Assembly: GCA_905235685.1 (NCBI GenBank)
Contig: CAJOMO010000015.1
Location: forward strand, 1 to 42,307
DNA: 42,307 nt
Direction: 5' to 3'
DNA from: an uncultured Selenomonadaceae bacterium
Lineage (GTDB): Bacteria > Bacillota > Negativicutes > Selenomonadales > Selenomonadaceae
This document shows positions 25,971 to 33,138 of this stretch, piece by piece. Position 1 is the first letter of the stretch. Every line of letters begins with the position of its first letter. Under the pieces are notes generated by a model that ran no database searches, had not been told where the DNA came from, and saw nothing but the letters and a program-made list of their open reading frames with translations. Made by a program: the position numbers and the translations under genes.

Positions 25971-28172
25971 TTAAAAAGCTTTTCTGATTTTCGCCATGGC
26001 TGTGCCGCCTCTGTGATAGCCGAGCCAACCGGTTGCATAGACATCAACCATTAGCGGAATACGATCTGTCGGTTGATAGTGCCAGCCCATTTCAACCATA
26101 AAGCTTGAGCCGGAAGCGCCCGAAACTGTATGATCCCAATTATTGCCGTGCGCAGTCGAACTGGAACTTGAATCGTACTGATAAGCAAGCCCGCCGTAAA
26201 GTTTGCTGTTATTCGTGCGGGTTGTCATTCTGTAGCCGACTTTAAATCTGTGCGCATAAATCGAATCAAAATCGACGTGTTCACCGCTTGAAAGGTCGGT
26301 ACCCATGCCATTTTGCCGCGCGTAAGCATAAATCCCGTAAATATCGCAGGAAATTTTTCCGGGAACAAGAGCTTTAATTTGTCCAAAGCGAACGTGTCCG
26401 GTGTAAAGCGGCGCGGACATTGAATAATCCACATGAACAGGAACGTTTTCAACAACAAATTCGTCGCAGGAAAAATCATTTTCAGAGCGTCCTGCGCGAA
26501 AACTGCCTTCATAATAAAGCCCGTTGTTTTTCTGCGTGTGCCGCCCGATAACGCCGCCCGCGGTATATTTCACGTTGCCGTTGCCTTTTTTGCCGTTACC
26601 GAAGAAAGTATCGTAATCGCCGGTGTGATGTTCGATAATCGGCGCAAAATAATCGCTTGAAGCCTGGTTGCTCAAAATCCTGCCCGCGCCAAGAGTATAA
26701 TTTTGCATATCGGCGGTTGTGTGTGAGCCGTCGCCGGTTTTCGAACGTATATGACTGCCGCCAATGTCCAAAAAAACTTCAAGCCCGCGATTTATACGGG
26801 CAACGTCATGAGATTGTGCGCGGTCATTTTCGCCTTCTTCTTCAGAACTTTCAACAGTATTGTCAACGGGGCTGTTAATGGGGTCATCAATGGGCGGAAT
26901 AATGGGCGTGTCGAGAATAACTACAGGCAAAGGCGCAGGGGTTGGAAGATTTGTCGCAACTTCAGTCTTGACAGGAGAATTACCATTTACAGTGCCGCCG
27001 AGGCTGCTTGCGTCGTTCGAAACTTGCAAATCTAAATCATAGCTGAGTGTAGTTCCTTGAATAATTTTGCCGTTGTAAATTTCTGTCTCCTCAACATCGG
27101 CGCTTGAACCGGAAGAAAGCTCCAATCCATTGGCGTTTTTTATAAGATTGAGCGTATCGTCTTTATTCAGCGTGATATTCCCTGGCACGAAAACGCTAAA
27201 GTTAACATTATCCAAAGAAGTTGAGCCGTTCGTCAGCGTCAACATTTGCGAAGAGTTATTGTTGATATGAGTTCCAGGCACGTGGAAAACCAAAGAGCCG
27301 AATCCGTTAATACTTTTCGCGGTGATACCGGAACTGTAAATATGCAAAGCATTATTACCGGCGTAATATTCGCTGCCGAGCAAACCGCCGATAAGTTCAG
27401 CGTTTTCCAAATTCGGGCTGCCATAAATATGAATGCTGTTGTTGGTAATGTCGGAATTGGCGTTTGGATAGCGAACTTCGCCGCCGATAATTTGTCCGTA
27501 AATTGTGCCGCCGTTAATTGTGATTTGGTTGCCATAAACTTTGCCGGCTATAGACGCGCCGCCGATAATTCCGTTTTCGATAGTGCCGCCGTTGATAATT
27601 ACTTGGTTGTCATGAACGTTGCCGCCGCTGAAAAATCTTTCCTGCGTCGTGTCCAATGTAAAACTGCCGCTGTTTGGGTAAGTGTATGCAACTTCACCGC
27701 CCGAAACAAAATTAATCGTGCCGTCGTCAACTTCAACCAAATTGCCGTAAACATCCCCCGCGCTACCGTCAGTATCGTACGGGAAATAAGCCACGCCGCC
27801 GATTATCCCGCCGACAACCCTGCCGCCGCGTATGTAAAGCTTATTGCCAAAAACATTGCCGGTGGTCGACATTCCGCCGAAAATTCCATTCGCCGTGTCG
27901 CCGCGAAATATAATTTCGTTATTCTTGGAATCTTCCGCCGAAGCCTCGCCGCCGCCGCCATAAATCATATTGTAGTCGCCGCTTTCAATGTTCAGCTTAT
28001 TGCCCGCAAGATCCTCCTCGTCGTACATCGTCAGATTTTCTTTTGAGGACTGATTTTCATTGTCGCCCACAAAATCTTCTGCCGCTTGGACTGAAATTGT
28101 CGGCAGCCATAAAGTCGCTGCCACCGTTGCCAATAGCAACTTTTTCATTTTTTTGCTAAACAATATCCGCAA
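25971..28172 (-). CDS. Autotransporter (type V secreted) protein
   Basis: About 733 residues. A signal peptide (MKKLLLATVAATLWLPTISVQA region) precedes a passenger (about 35-400) of beta-helix type with recurring N-x-I-x-I-x-G-G-x-I and GGIIGG units. A proline-rich linker with repeated PVDN/PIDDP-like segments comes next, then a C-terminal barrel (about 450-733) with LGAGRILSN, AGGVIGRHTQ, YEGSFRAGRSEN and a terminal Phe, as autotransporter barrels have. The start is TTG 28172 because GGGAGG lies 8 nt upstream; the next ATG (28148) lacks a ribosome site. A strong promoter is present upstream. It is followed 10 bp later by the RTX-lectin gene, so the two are likely made together. Confidence 0.82.
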   Translation of the reverse strand: MRILFSKKMKKLLLATVAATLWLPTISVQAAEDFVGDNENQSSKENLTMYDEEDLAGNKLNIESGDYNMIYGGGGEASAEDSKNNEIIFRGDTANGIFGGMSTTGNVFGNKLYIRGGRVVGGIIGGVAYFPYDTDGSAGDVYGNLVEVDDGTINFVSGGEVAYTYPNSGSFTLDTTQERFFSGGNVHDNQVIINGGTIENGIIGGASIAGKVYGNQITINGGTIYGQIIGGEVRYPNANSDITNNSIHIYGSPNLENAELIGGLLGSEYYAGNNALHIYSSGITAKSINGFGSLVFHVPGTHINNNSSQMLTLTNGSTSLDNVNFSVFVPGNITLNKDDTLNLIKNANGLELSSGSSADVEETEIYNGKIIQGTTLSYDLDLQVSNDASSLGGTVNGNSPVKTEVATNLPTPAPLPVVILDTPIIPPIDDPINSPVDNTVESSEEEGENDRAQSHDVARINRGLEVFLDIGGSHIRSKTGDGSHTTADMQNYTLGAGRILSNQASSDYFAPIIEHHTGDYDTFFGNGKKGNGNVKYTAGGVIGRHTQKNNGLYYEGSFRAGRSENDFSCDEFVVENVPVHVDYSMSAPLYTGHVRFGQIKALVPGKISCDIYGIYAYARQNGMGTDLSSGEHVDFDSIYAHRFKVGYRMTTRTNNSKLYGGLAYQYDSSSSSTAHGNNWDHTVSGASGSSFMVEMGWHYQPTDRIPLMVDVYATGWLGYHRGGTAMAKIRKAF

Positions 28173-28225
28173 AATAAAAACCTCCCAGAATTTGGAAAAC
28201 AACTATAGATTAATCGACTTTGCCA

Positions 28226-28254
28226 ATTATCCTACAGAAATATTTTTCAGTCAA
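28226..28254 (-). promoter_or_regulatory. Promoter for the autotransporter / RTX-lectin genes
   Basis: On the minus strand, TTGACT (28254-28249) and GATAAT (28231-28226) are separated by exactly 17 nt, close to the sigma-70 consensus. This is the best promoter match in the window. It leaves a leader of roughly 45 nt to TTG 28172. Confidence 0.72.
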
Positions 28255-28298
28255 GGGAAGTTTATATCTATGATTATAAAATTTCAGAAAACACCAAA

Positions 28299-29150
28299 TT
28301 AAAAATCGACGCGCAAACCGGCAAACGGACCTTTCAAAGAAATTTCGCCGGTATCGTCGTGATAGTTCAAATGCGCATAGATTTTCCGGTAACCGAGATT
28401 TAGGCTAACCAAAGGCAACGGACTGACGCGAACGCCCGCCTCAAAATCGTAAAAATGCCCGTGACCGCCGAGCGGCAACCCCGAAAGATTTGCATAGGCT
28501 TTGAGCACCGGCAAAGGCTGAACGTGAGCGCCAACGCCAATTATCGGAATAGGCGCGCCAAATTTTTTAGTCTTGCTTTGACCGGTGGCGGTTTCCGTAA
28601 CCGTGCCCTTCCAATACATTCCCGCTAAGCCGATATTCCAATCCACGCCGTTGCCCAAAATCGAAATCAGCGAACTGCCGAAAGTCAATTTCGCGTATTG
28701 AAATTTATCGCTGGAATGAACATTGCCCGAAAAAGTATTACCGGCAAAAGTAATCGGATTTGCCGCGGAAAAATTTCTGTCGCCGTCGCCGTCAACTTGC
28801 AGATAATCCAAAGTCAAGCCGCTGTACCGAAAAATAAATTCCGGCGCGTTGTCGTTGCCAAATCCAAGCGTGCCTTTCAAGCTGACAGGATCGCCATTGT
28901 AATGATATTTGCCGGATTGGACGTTTAAATCCATGTGCGGCGCGAAAAATCTTGCCTCGACTGACACCGGCAAAATTTGATGTATAACTGAAGTTACTAT
29001 TCCGCCCACTAAATAATCCGGCTCTTGCAATTCAAATTTTTCGTGATTCATCGGTATCGGAAATTTTTTGAGCTCCGAATCTTCCGCCGCAAATGCCGTT
29101 GAACTTGCAAAGACCATTCCCGCCGCCAATACTGCCAATTTTTTCACCAT
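28299..29150 (-). CDS. Small outer-membrane beta-barrel protein, family not recognised
   Basis: A 283-residue protein with a clear signal peptide (MVKKLAVLAAGMVFASSTAFA, cleavage before AEDSE). The mature part is rich in alternating beta strands with aromatic girdle residues and ends GLRVDF with a terminal Phe, as outer-membrane barrels do. It has features of the TIGR04219-like outer-membrane group (glycine- and tyrosine-rich, VSLNLGYRKIYAHLNY near the end), but this is not certain. The last two thirds probably form an 8- to 10-stranded barrel. The ATG has an AAGGAGGA ribosome site. No catalytic motif is visible. It is transcribed from its own promoter, divergently from the Hsp70 module. Confidence 0.75.
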   Translation of the reverse strand: MVKKLAVLAAGMVFASSTAFAAEDSELKKFPIPMNHEKFELQEPDYLVGGIVTSVIHQILPVSVEARFFAPHMDLNVQSGKYHYNGDPVSLKGTLGFGNDNAPEFIFRYSGLTLDYLQVDGDGDRNFSAANPITFAGNTFSGNVHSSDKFQYAKLTFGSSLISILGNGVDWNIGLAGMYWKGTVTETATGQSKTKKFGAPIPIIGVGAHVQPLPVLKAYANLSGLPLGGHGHFYDFEAGVRVSPLPLVSLNLGYRKIYAHLNYHDDTGEISLKGPFAGLRVDF

Positions 29151-29175
29151 AAATAATTCCTCCTTCGTGAAGTTT

Positions 29176-29205
29176 ATTTTATCAAATTAATATCTTACAA
29201 GGCAA
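29176..29205 (-). promoter_or_regulatory. Candidate promoter for the small outer-membrane protein
   Basis: TTGCCT (29205-29200) and TAAAAT (29181-29176) on the minus strand are 18 nt apart. The start would lie about 20 nt before the ATG. The intergenic stretch 29151-29261 also serves the divergent Hsp70 operon. No CIRCE-type inverted repeat (TTAGCACTC/GAGTGCTAA) is seen there. Confidence 0.45.
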
Positions 29206-29261
29206 TTTAAATTTTTTCTTTATTGGTGTAAAATGTGCGGAAAGGGAGGCTGATTAATTTA

Positions 29262-30509
29262 ATGGGGATTGCGATTGGCTTAGATTTCGGTACAACAAAT
29301 TCGGTGGTGACGTACGTTGACGATAAGGGCGCGCTCAAAACTTTTCGGCAAAATGGCTCGCCCCTTATTCCCAGCGTCATTTATTTCAAATCGAAGGACG
29401 ATTATATTATCGGGCTGGCGGCGGTGGCTCTCAGCGAAAAAAATATCGGCGGCAAAATTTCCAGTTTCAAAACCAAACTCAACGATTTAAATCACAAATT
29501 CGACGAAATTACTTTTGAGGACGGCACGAAACAAAAAATTGCGGCGAAAGTTGCGGTGAAACTTTTTTTGAATCGGCTGATTGGGCAAGTGCAGGAATAT
29601 CTGATAAAAAAATTTGGCGCGGCTGAAGGTTTGATTAATCGCGCAGTTATCACCGTGCCGACGAAATTTACGGACGCGGCGAATCGCGCGATAAAAAATG
29701 CGGCGGCGGCGGCGATGAATTTAAAGCCCGAACAGATTAAGCTTGTGTTCGAGCCGACGGCGGCGGCGGTTGCGGCGCAGAATGAAAATATTTTCCGCGA
29801 TACCAAATTTCTGATTTACGATTTCGGCGGAGGGACTTTCGACGTTTCGCTGATTCAAAAAATTGGCGGCGCGTTCAATCAGATTAACACGGACGGCGAT
29901 CCGAATTGCGGCGGCGATTTGTTGACTGAAATTCTCGCGCAGTACCTGTTGGATTTGGCGAATAAAGAATTTGGCACGAGCCAGCCTTGGGACGAAATGG
30001 ACTTTGACGAAGATTTTCACGGCGTGGAAGAAATTCAGTACCGGAAAAATCGCAACGCCATTTTGCGGGAGGCGGCGCGCATTAAAACCGGTTTGAGCGA
30101 CGAAAATTCTATCGTTGCCAATTTTCAATTTTACACGGCGAAGGACAAAAACGGCGAATTTGTCAAGGAAATTCAGCGCGCGGATTTGGAAAAACTTATC
30201 GGCGAAAAAATAAATCACACGGCGGAAATTACCAAACGCGTGATTGACAGCGCGGCGGCGAAAAAAATTGGCGGCGTCAAGAAAATTATTTTGGCGGGCG
30301 GCTCAAGTCAAATTCCGATGATTCGGGACGCGCTTAAGAAAAAAATTGGCGCGGTGGAAATTGTCGGCTCGGAAAATATTTCGACGCTGATTAGTCGCGG
30401 CGCGGCGATTTTGGCGGAAAATATCAGCGCCGTGGAAAATGTGACTTCGAATATAACTTGGGCGTGGCGTCGACGGACGGGCTTCAGTACAATCTTTTTC
30501 AAACGATAA
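29262..30509 (+). CDS. Hsp70/DnaK-like chaperone A, nucleotide-binding domain (frameshifted as read)
   Basis: 415 residues as read, covering a complete Hsp70 nucleotide-binding domain. Phosphate-1 is GLDFGTTNSVV (about residue 5), the linker-side EPTAAAVAA lies near residue 165, phosphate-2 is YDFGGGTFDVS near residue 187, and the adenosine motif is ILAGGSSQIPMI near residue 345. After about residue 393 the frame reads into a short non-homologous tail. The substrate-binding half continues in another frame at 30458-30835, so one base appears lost around 30440-30455. The start is ATG 29262 after GGGAGG (12 nt); an upstream GTG at 29235 is less likely. First gene of the chaperone module. No slippery heptamer is seen at the join. 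Confidence 0.85.
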   Translation: MGIAIGLDFGTTNSVVTYVDDKGALKTFRQNGSPLIPSVIYFKSKDDYIIGLAAVALSEKNIGGKISSFKTKLNDLNHKFDEITFEDGTKQKIAAKVAVKLFLNRLIGQVQEYLIKKFGAAEGLINRAVITVPTKFTDAANRAIKNAAAAAMNLKPEQIKLVFEPTAAAVAAQNENIFRDTKFLIYDFGGGTFDVSLIQKIGGAFNQINTDGDPNCGGDLLTEILAQYLLDLANKEFGTSQPWDEMDFDEDFHGVEEIQYRKNRNAILREAARIKTGLSDENSIVANFQFYTAKDKNGEFVKEIQRADLEKLIGEKINHTAEITKRVIDSAAAKKIGGVKKIILAGGSSQIPMIRDALKKKIGAVEIVGSENISTLISRGAAILAENISAVENVTSNITWAWRRRTGFSTIFFKR

Positions 30510-30835
30510 TTCCCGCCGATACCAAATTGCCGTGCGAGGCGTCTTGCGATTTCAAAATTTTGGAAGATAACCAGCGGCATTTGGAAATTGCGTACTACGA
30601 GCGCGATGTGAAAAATTATCCGTTGGCGCGGCGGATTGACGATGACGGCGTGCGGCAGGTGGACATTTTGAAAATCGATTTGCCTGCGGGTTTGAAAAAA
30701 TCTGCGGCTGTTGTGAAAATCAATTTCAGCGTTCGCGCAGATTTGAGCCTGGATTTTTCGGCGAAAGTTCTTCAAAACGGCAATGCGATTGGCGAAGGCG
30801 CGCTGCAAATTTCTAAGGCGTCCGATTTATTTTGA
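30458..30835 (+). pseudogene. Substrate-binding part of Hsp70-like chaperone A (out-of-frame continuation)
   Basis: About 125 residues resemble the beta-sandwich substrate-binding domain of Hsp70. LGVASTDGLQYNLFQTIIPADTKLPC corresponds to the DnaK stretch between the interdomain linker and the peptide-binding strands, and the segment ends at a short beta-rich tail (KVLQNGNAIGEGALQI). There is no alpha-helical lid. It has no ribosome site of its own and overlaps the nucleotide-binding frame, so it is best read as the rest of the same gene after a one-base change. The frame is open from 30395, so the joining point lies between 30395 and 30509. With the base restored, protein A would be about 520 residues. 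Confidence 0.7.
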
Positions 30836-30848
30836 GTGAGGATTGACG

Positions 30849-31670
30849 ATGTTTTATTTTGACAAGGAAAAGCAGGAAATCAAGAATTGGATACAGGCGG
30901 CGGTGGCGGTAGCCGAACAGAAATTTTACGACAGAATTTTGGCGCTGCAAAATCAAGTTGACGTGCTGAAAAATACTAACGCCGACCTTCTGCGCGAAAT
31001 TGACAATTTGAAAGGCGAAATCGACGCGCTGAAAAATAAGCCGCCCGAAACTCCTGCGCGCCCCGCTAACGAAACTGAATCGATTTTTTACCTGGAAGAA
31101 ACAGCGGGCGCATTTTTGCCGAATAAGCGCGAGGAAATTTCCGAAAAGATTAAGCGCGCGGCGAATGTTGACGAATTGCAAAATTTTCTTGCCGCGAATG
31201 ACACCGAGACCAGCCAAAAATTTCAGCGGCTGTTGGAGTCTCATTTAAAGCAGGTAAATAATTTCGTCGACAAGCTGAGCCTTGAAAATATCGACGACGC
31301 CGAATTGAGCGAAAATATCACCGCGAAATATTTTAAGCTGTTCCAGAATGTTTTTTTCGACAATATTTTGGTGGCGATAAGCCGCGGCGTCAAGGACGGC
31401 AACATTTTTTACTTTGAATTTCTCGACAAAGTCAACGAATATTTGAGCGGGTGCGGAATTTATACGCTGAATGTTACGGCAGGCGCGAAAGTCACTGACG
31501 ACGATTACAAAAATATGACGCCGCAAATTCGCAAAACCGGCAACCCAAAATTCGCTGAAATTATCGCCGAAATTGAGCGGCTGCCGTACCGGATAAATTA
31601 TTTGAATGAATTTGGCGAACAAAAATTTTTGCAGTACAACGGCGTTATGACGGTTTACAAGGTGGGTTAA
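30849..31670 (+). CDS. Coiled-coil protein B of the Hsp70 module (possible co-chaperone)
   Basis: A 273-residue protein not assigned to a family. A coiled coil fills about residues 28-65 (ILALQNQVDVLKNTNADLL, then REIDNLKGEIDALKN). A Pro-rich spacer follows (about 66-75), then a mixed helical region and a C-terminal block with YRINYLNEFGEQKFLQY and a final YKVG. The order coiled coil, helices, short beta end is loosely reminiscent of GrpE, the nucleotide-exchange partner of DnaK, but there is no sequence signature. It is sandwiched between two Hsp70-like genes, starting 13 bp after A and ending 1 bp before C, which points to a shared task. ATG 30849 follows GTGAGG at 7 nt. Role inferred only from position. 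Confidence 0.75.
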   Translation: MFYFDKEKQEIKNWIQAAVAVAEQKFYDRILALQNQVDVLKNTNADLLREIDNLKGEIDALKNKPPETPARPANETESIFYLEETAGAFLPNKREEISEKIKRAANVDELQNFLAANDTETSQKFQRLLESHLKQVNNFVDKLSLENIDDAELSENITAKYFKLFQNVFFDNILVAISRGVKDGNIFYFEFLDKVNEYLSGCGIYTLNVTAGAKVTDDDYKNMTPQIRKTGNPKFAEIIAEIERLPYRINYLNEFGEQKFLQYNGVMTVYKVG

Positions 31671-31671
31671 T

Positions 31672-33138
31672 ATGGCGGAAATTTTTATTGGAATAGACTT
31701 CGGCGCGTGTAATTTGAAGTGCGCGCGCGCCGATAAAAAATTGCGCGGAATCCGGCTCGGCGGCGAATACAGCACGCCCAACGCAATTCTTTATAACAAA
31801 ATGCAGAGCGGTGGCGTCGATAAAATTATCGGCACAACGGCGCTGGCGCAGGGCGAAATGCATAATCCGGAAAATCTTATCGTCGGCATCAAGCGCAAAC
31901 TTGAGGAAAAAAATTGGCGGCGGAAAATCCCTGCGCTCAATCGCGAAATTGACGCGCCCGAAGTTGCCGAAGATATTTTCAAGAAAATTTATGAGTGCGT
32001 CGCGAATAATTTTTCGCCCGAAGATAAAATTCACGCCGCGGTTACTGTGCCGGTGATTTTTACCGAACATCAGCGCCAACTGCTTAAAGATTCTGCTGGT
32101 CGCGCAGGTTTTGAAGTCGACGCCGTGATTAATGAATCCTTCGCCGCGCTTTTTGCCGCGCCCTCGCAGGATAATTCTTTGAGCGTGATTTTCGATTTCG
32201 GCGGCTCGACGCTCGACGTAAGCGTGATAAAAGTTGACGGCGAAGAAATTTCCGAATTGGCGGCGGGCGGTTTGCGAATCGGCGGATTGGATATTGACAG
32301 GGCGATTTTGGAAAAAATTTTGCGCCCGAAATTTTCTGCGGAAATTGACGCCGCCTGGAATTTTGAAAACGCCATAGATTTTCAGCTGAATTTTGCCCGC
32401 AAGATTAAGGAAGCGCTTTACGCGGCGGACGCCGACGATTTTGTCGAAGGCTGGCTGATTGAATTTCACCCTGGCTTTGAAAAAATTAAAATCTCTCGCG
32501 CAGAAATTGACGCGCTGCTTGAAGGCGAAGGTTACAGCGAAAAAATTATTGCGCTGCTCGACGAAGTTTTTGAAGAATTGAGCCAGGGCGCGGATTGTTT
32601 CGACAAATCGGACGTGACGAATATTTTTGCGCTCGGCGGTACGATGAACATTGGCTATTTCAAAAATCTGTTGGAAAAATATTTTGAGCGGGAAATTTCC
32701 GGCGAATTTGAGATTGAGGATAAGAATTTGGCGGTTGCGGGCGGCGCGGCGAATTTCCTTCAGCTGCGCGAAAAAATTAAAACGGCTAATGCAATTCCTT
32801 ACCGCGTTTGTTACAATATCGGCGAAAATCTGAATCTTGGTATCGCGAAAAATATGCCGAGCGGCTTTGAAACTTTGTATATGAATTTGGATTTGGCGGC
32901 GCTGAATAATTTTGGCTGGAAGATTGAACTCTATCAAACCTTCAGCGACGTTGTGAATTTTGAAAACGCGGCGTATTTGGGCGAAGTGCAATTAAATTCT
33001 GAGCTGTATGAAAAAATCGAACCGCCGCTTTTAAAATTAAAAATTCTGCGCGACGGGCGAATCAGATTGACAATAAGCGAACGGCGAATTGCGGGCGGCG
33101 ACGCTGAGATAGTTTTGGTGGAGGAATTTACAATATGA
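31672..33138 (+). CDS. Divergent Hsp70-like protein C
   Basis: 488 residues with an Hsp70/actin fold but altered ATP loops. Phosphate-1 reads GIDFGACNLKCA instead of DLGTTNS, phosphate-2 is IFDFGGSTLDVSVI, and the adenosine motif is FALGGTMNIGYF. AAVTVPVIFTEHQRQLLKDSAGRAGF matches the Hsp70 ITVPAYF region, and the usual EPTAAA is NESFAALFA. The C-terminal ~120 residues form a beta-rich domain and then stop (VEEFTI), so no lid is present. Loss of the TTN triad suggests weak or absent ATP hydrolysis and a structural or regulatory role; this is inference. Start 31672 directly abuts B and the stop overlaps the start of D (ATGA). Confidence 0.83.
   Translation: MAEIFIGIDFGACNLKCARADKKLRGIRLGGEYSTPNAILYNKMQSGGVDKIIGTTALAQGEMHNPENLIVGIKRKLEEKNWRRKIPALNREIDAPEVAEDIFKKIYECVANNFSPEDKIHAAVTVPVIFTEHQRQLLKDSAGRAGFEVDAVINESFAALFAAPSQDNSLSVIFDFGGSTLDVSVIKVDGEEISELAAGGLRIGGLDIDRAILEKILRPKFSAEIDAAWNFENAIDFQLNFARKIKEALYAADADDFVEGWLIEFHPGFEKIKISRAEIDALLEGEGYSEKIIALLDEVFEELSQGADCFDKSDVTNIFALGGTMNIGYFKNLLEKYFEREISGEFEIEDKNLAVAGGAANFLQLREKIKTANAIPYRVCYNIGENLNLGIAKNMPSGFETLYMNLDLAALNNFGWKIELYQTFSDVVNFENAAYLGEVQLNSELYEKIEPPLLKLKILRDGRIRLTISERRIAGGDAEIVLVEEFTI

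Noticed and set aside
23511..28172. Prophage tail-fibre or phage region
   Set aside because: Domains and the autotransporter barrel indicate surface proteins; no phage structural, integrase or lysis genes are nearby.
29151..29261. Heat-shock operator for the Hsp70 module
   Set aside because: No CIRCE inverted repeat or clear sigma-32-type promoter could be seen in the intergenic region; only a weak TAAAAT on the plus strand.
31645..32991. Long minus-strand open frame opposite Hsp70-like C
   Set aside because: It is antisense to a gene with clear Hsp70 motifs; its translation is Arg/Phe/Asn-rich with no domain and no ribosome site.
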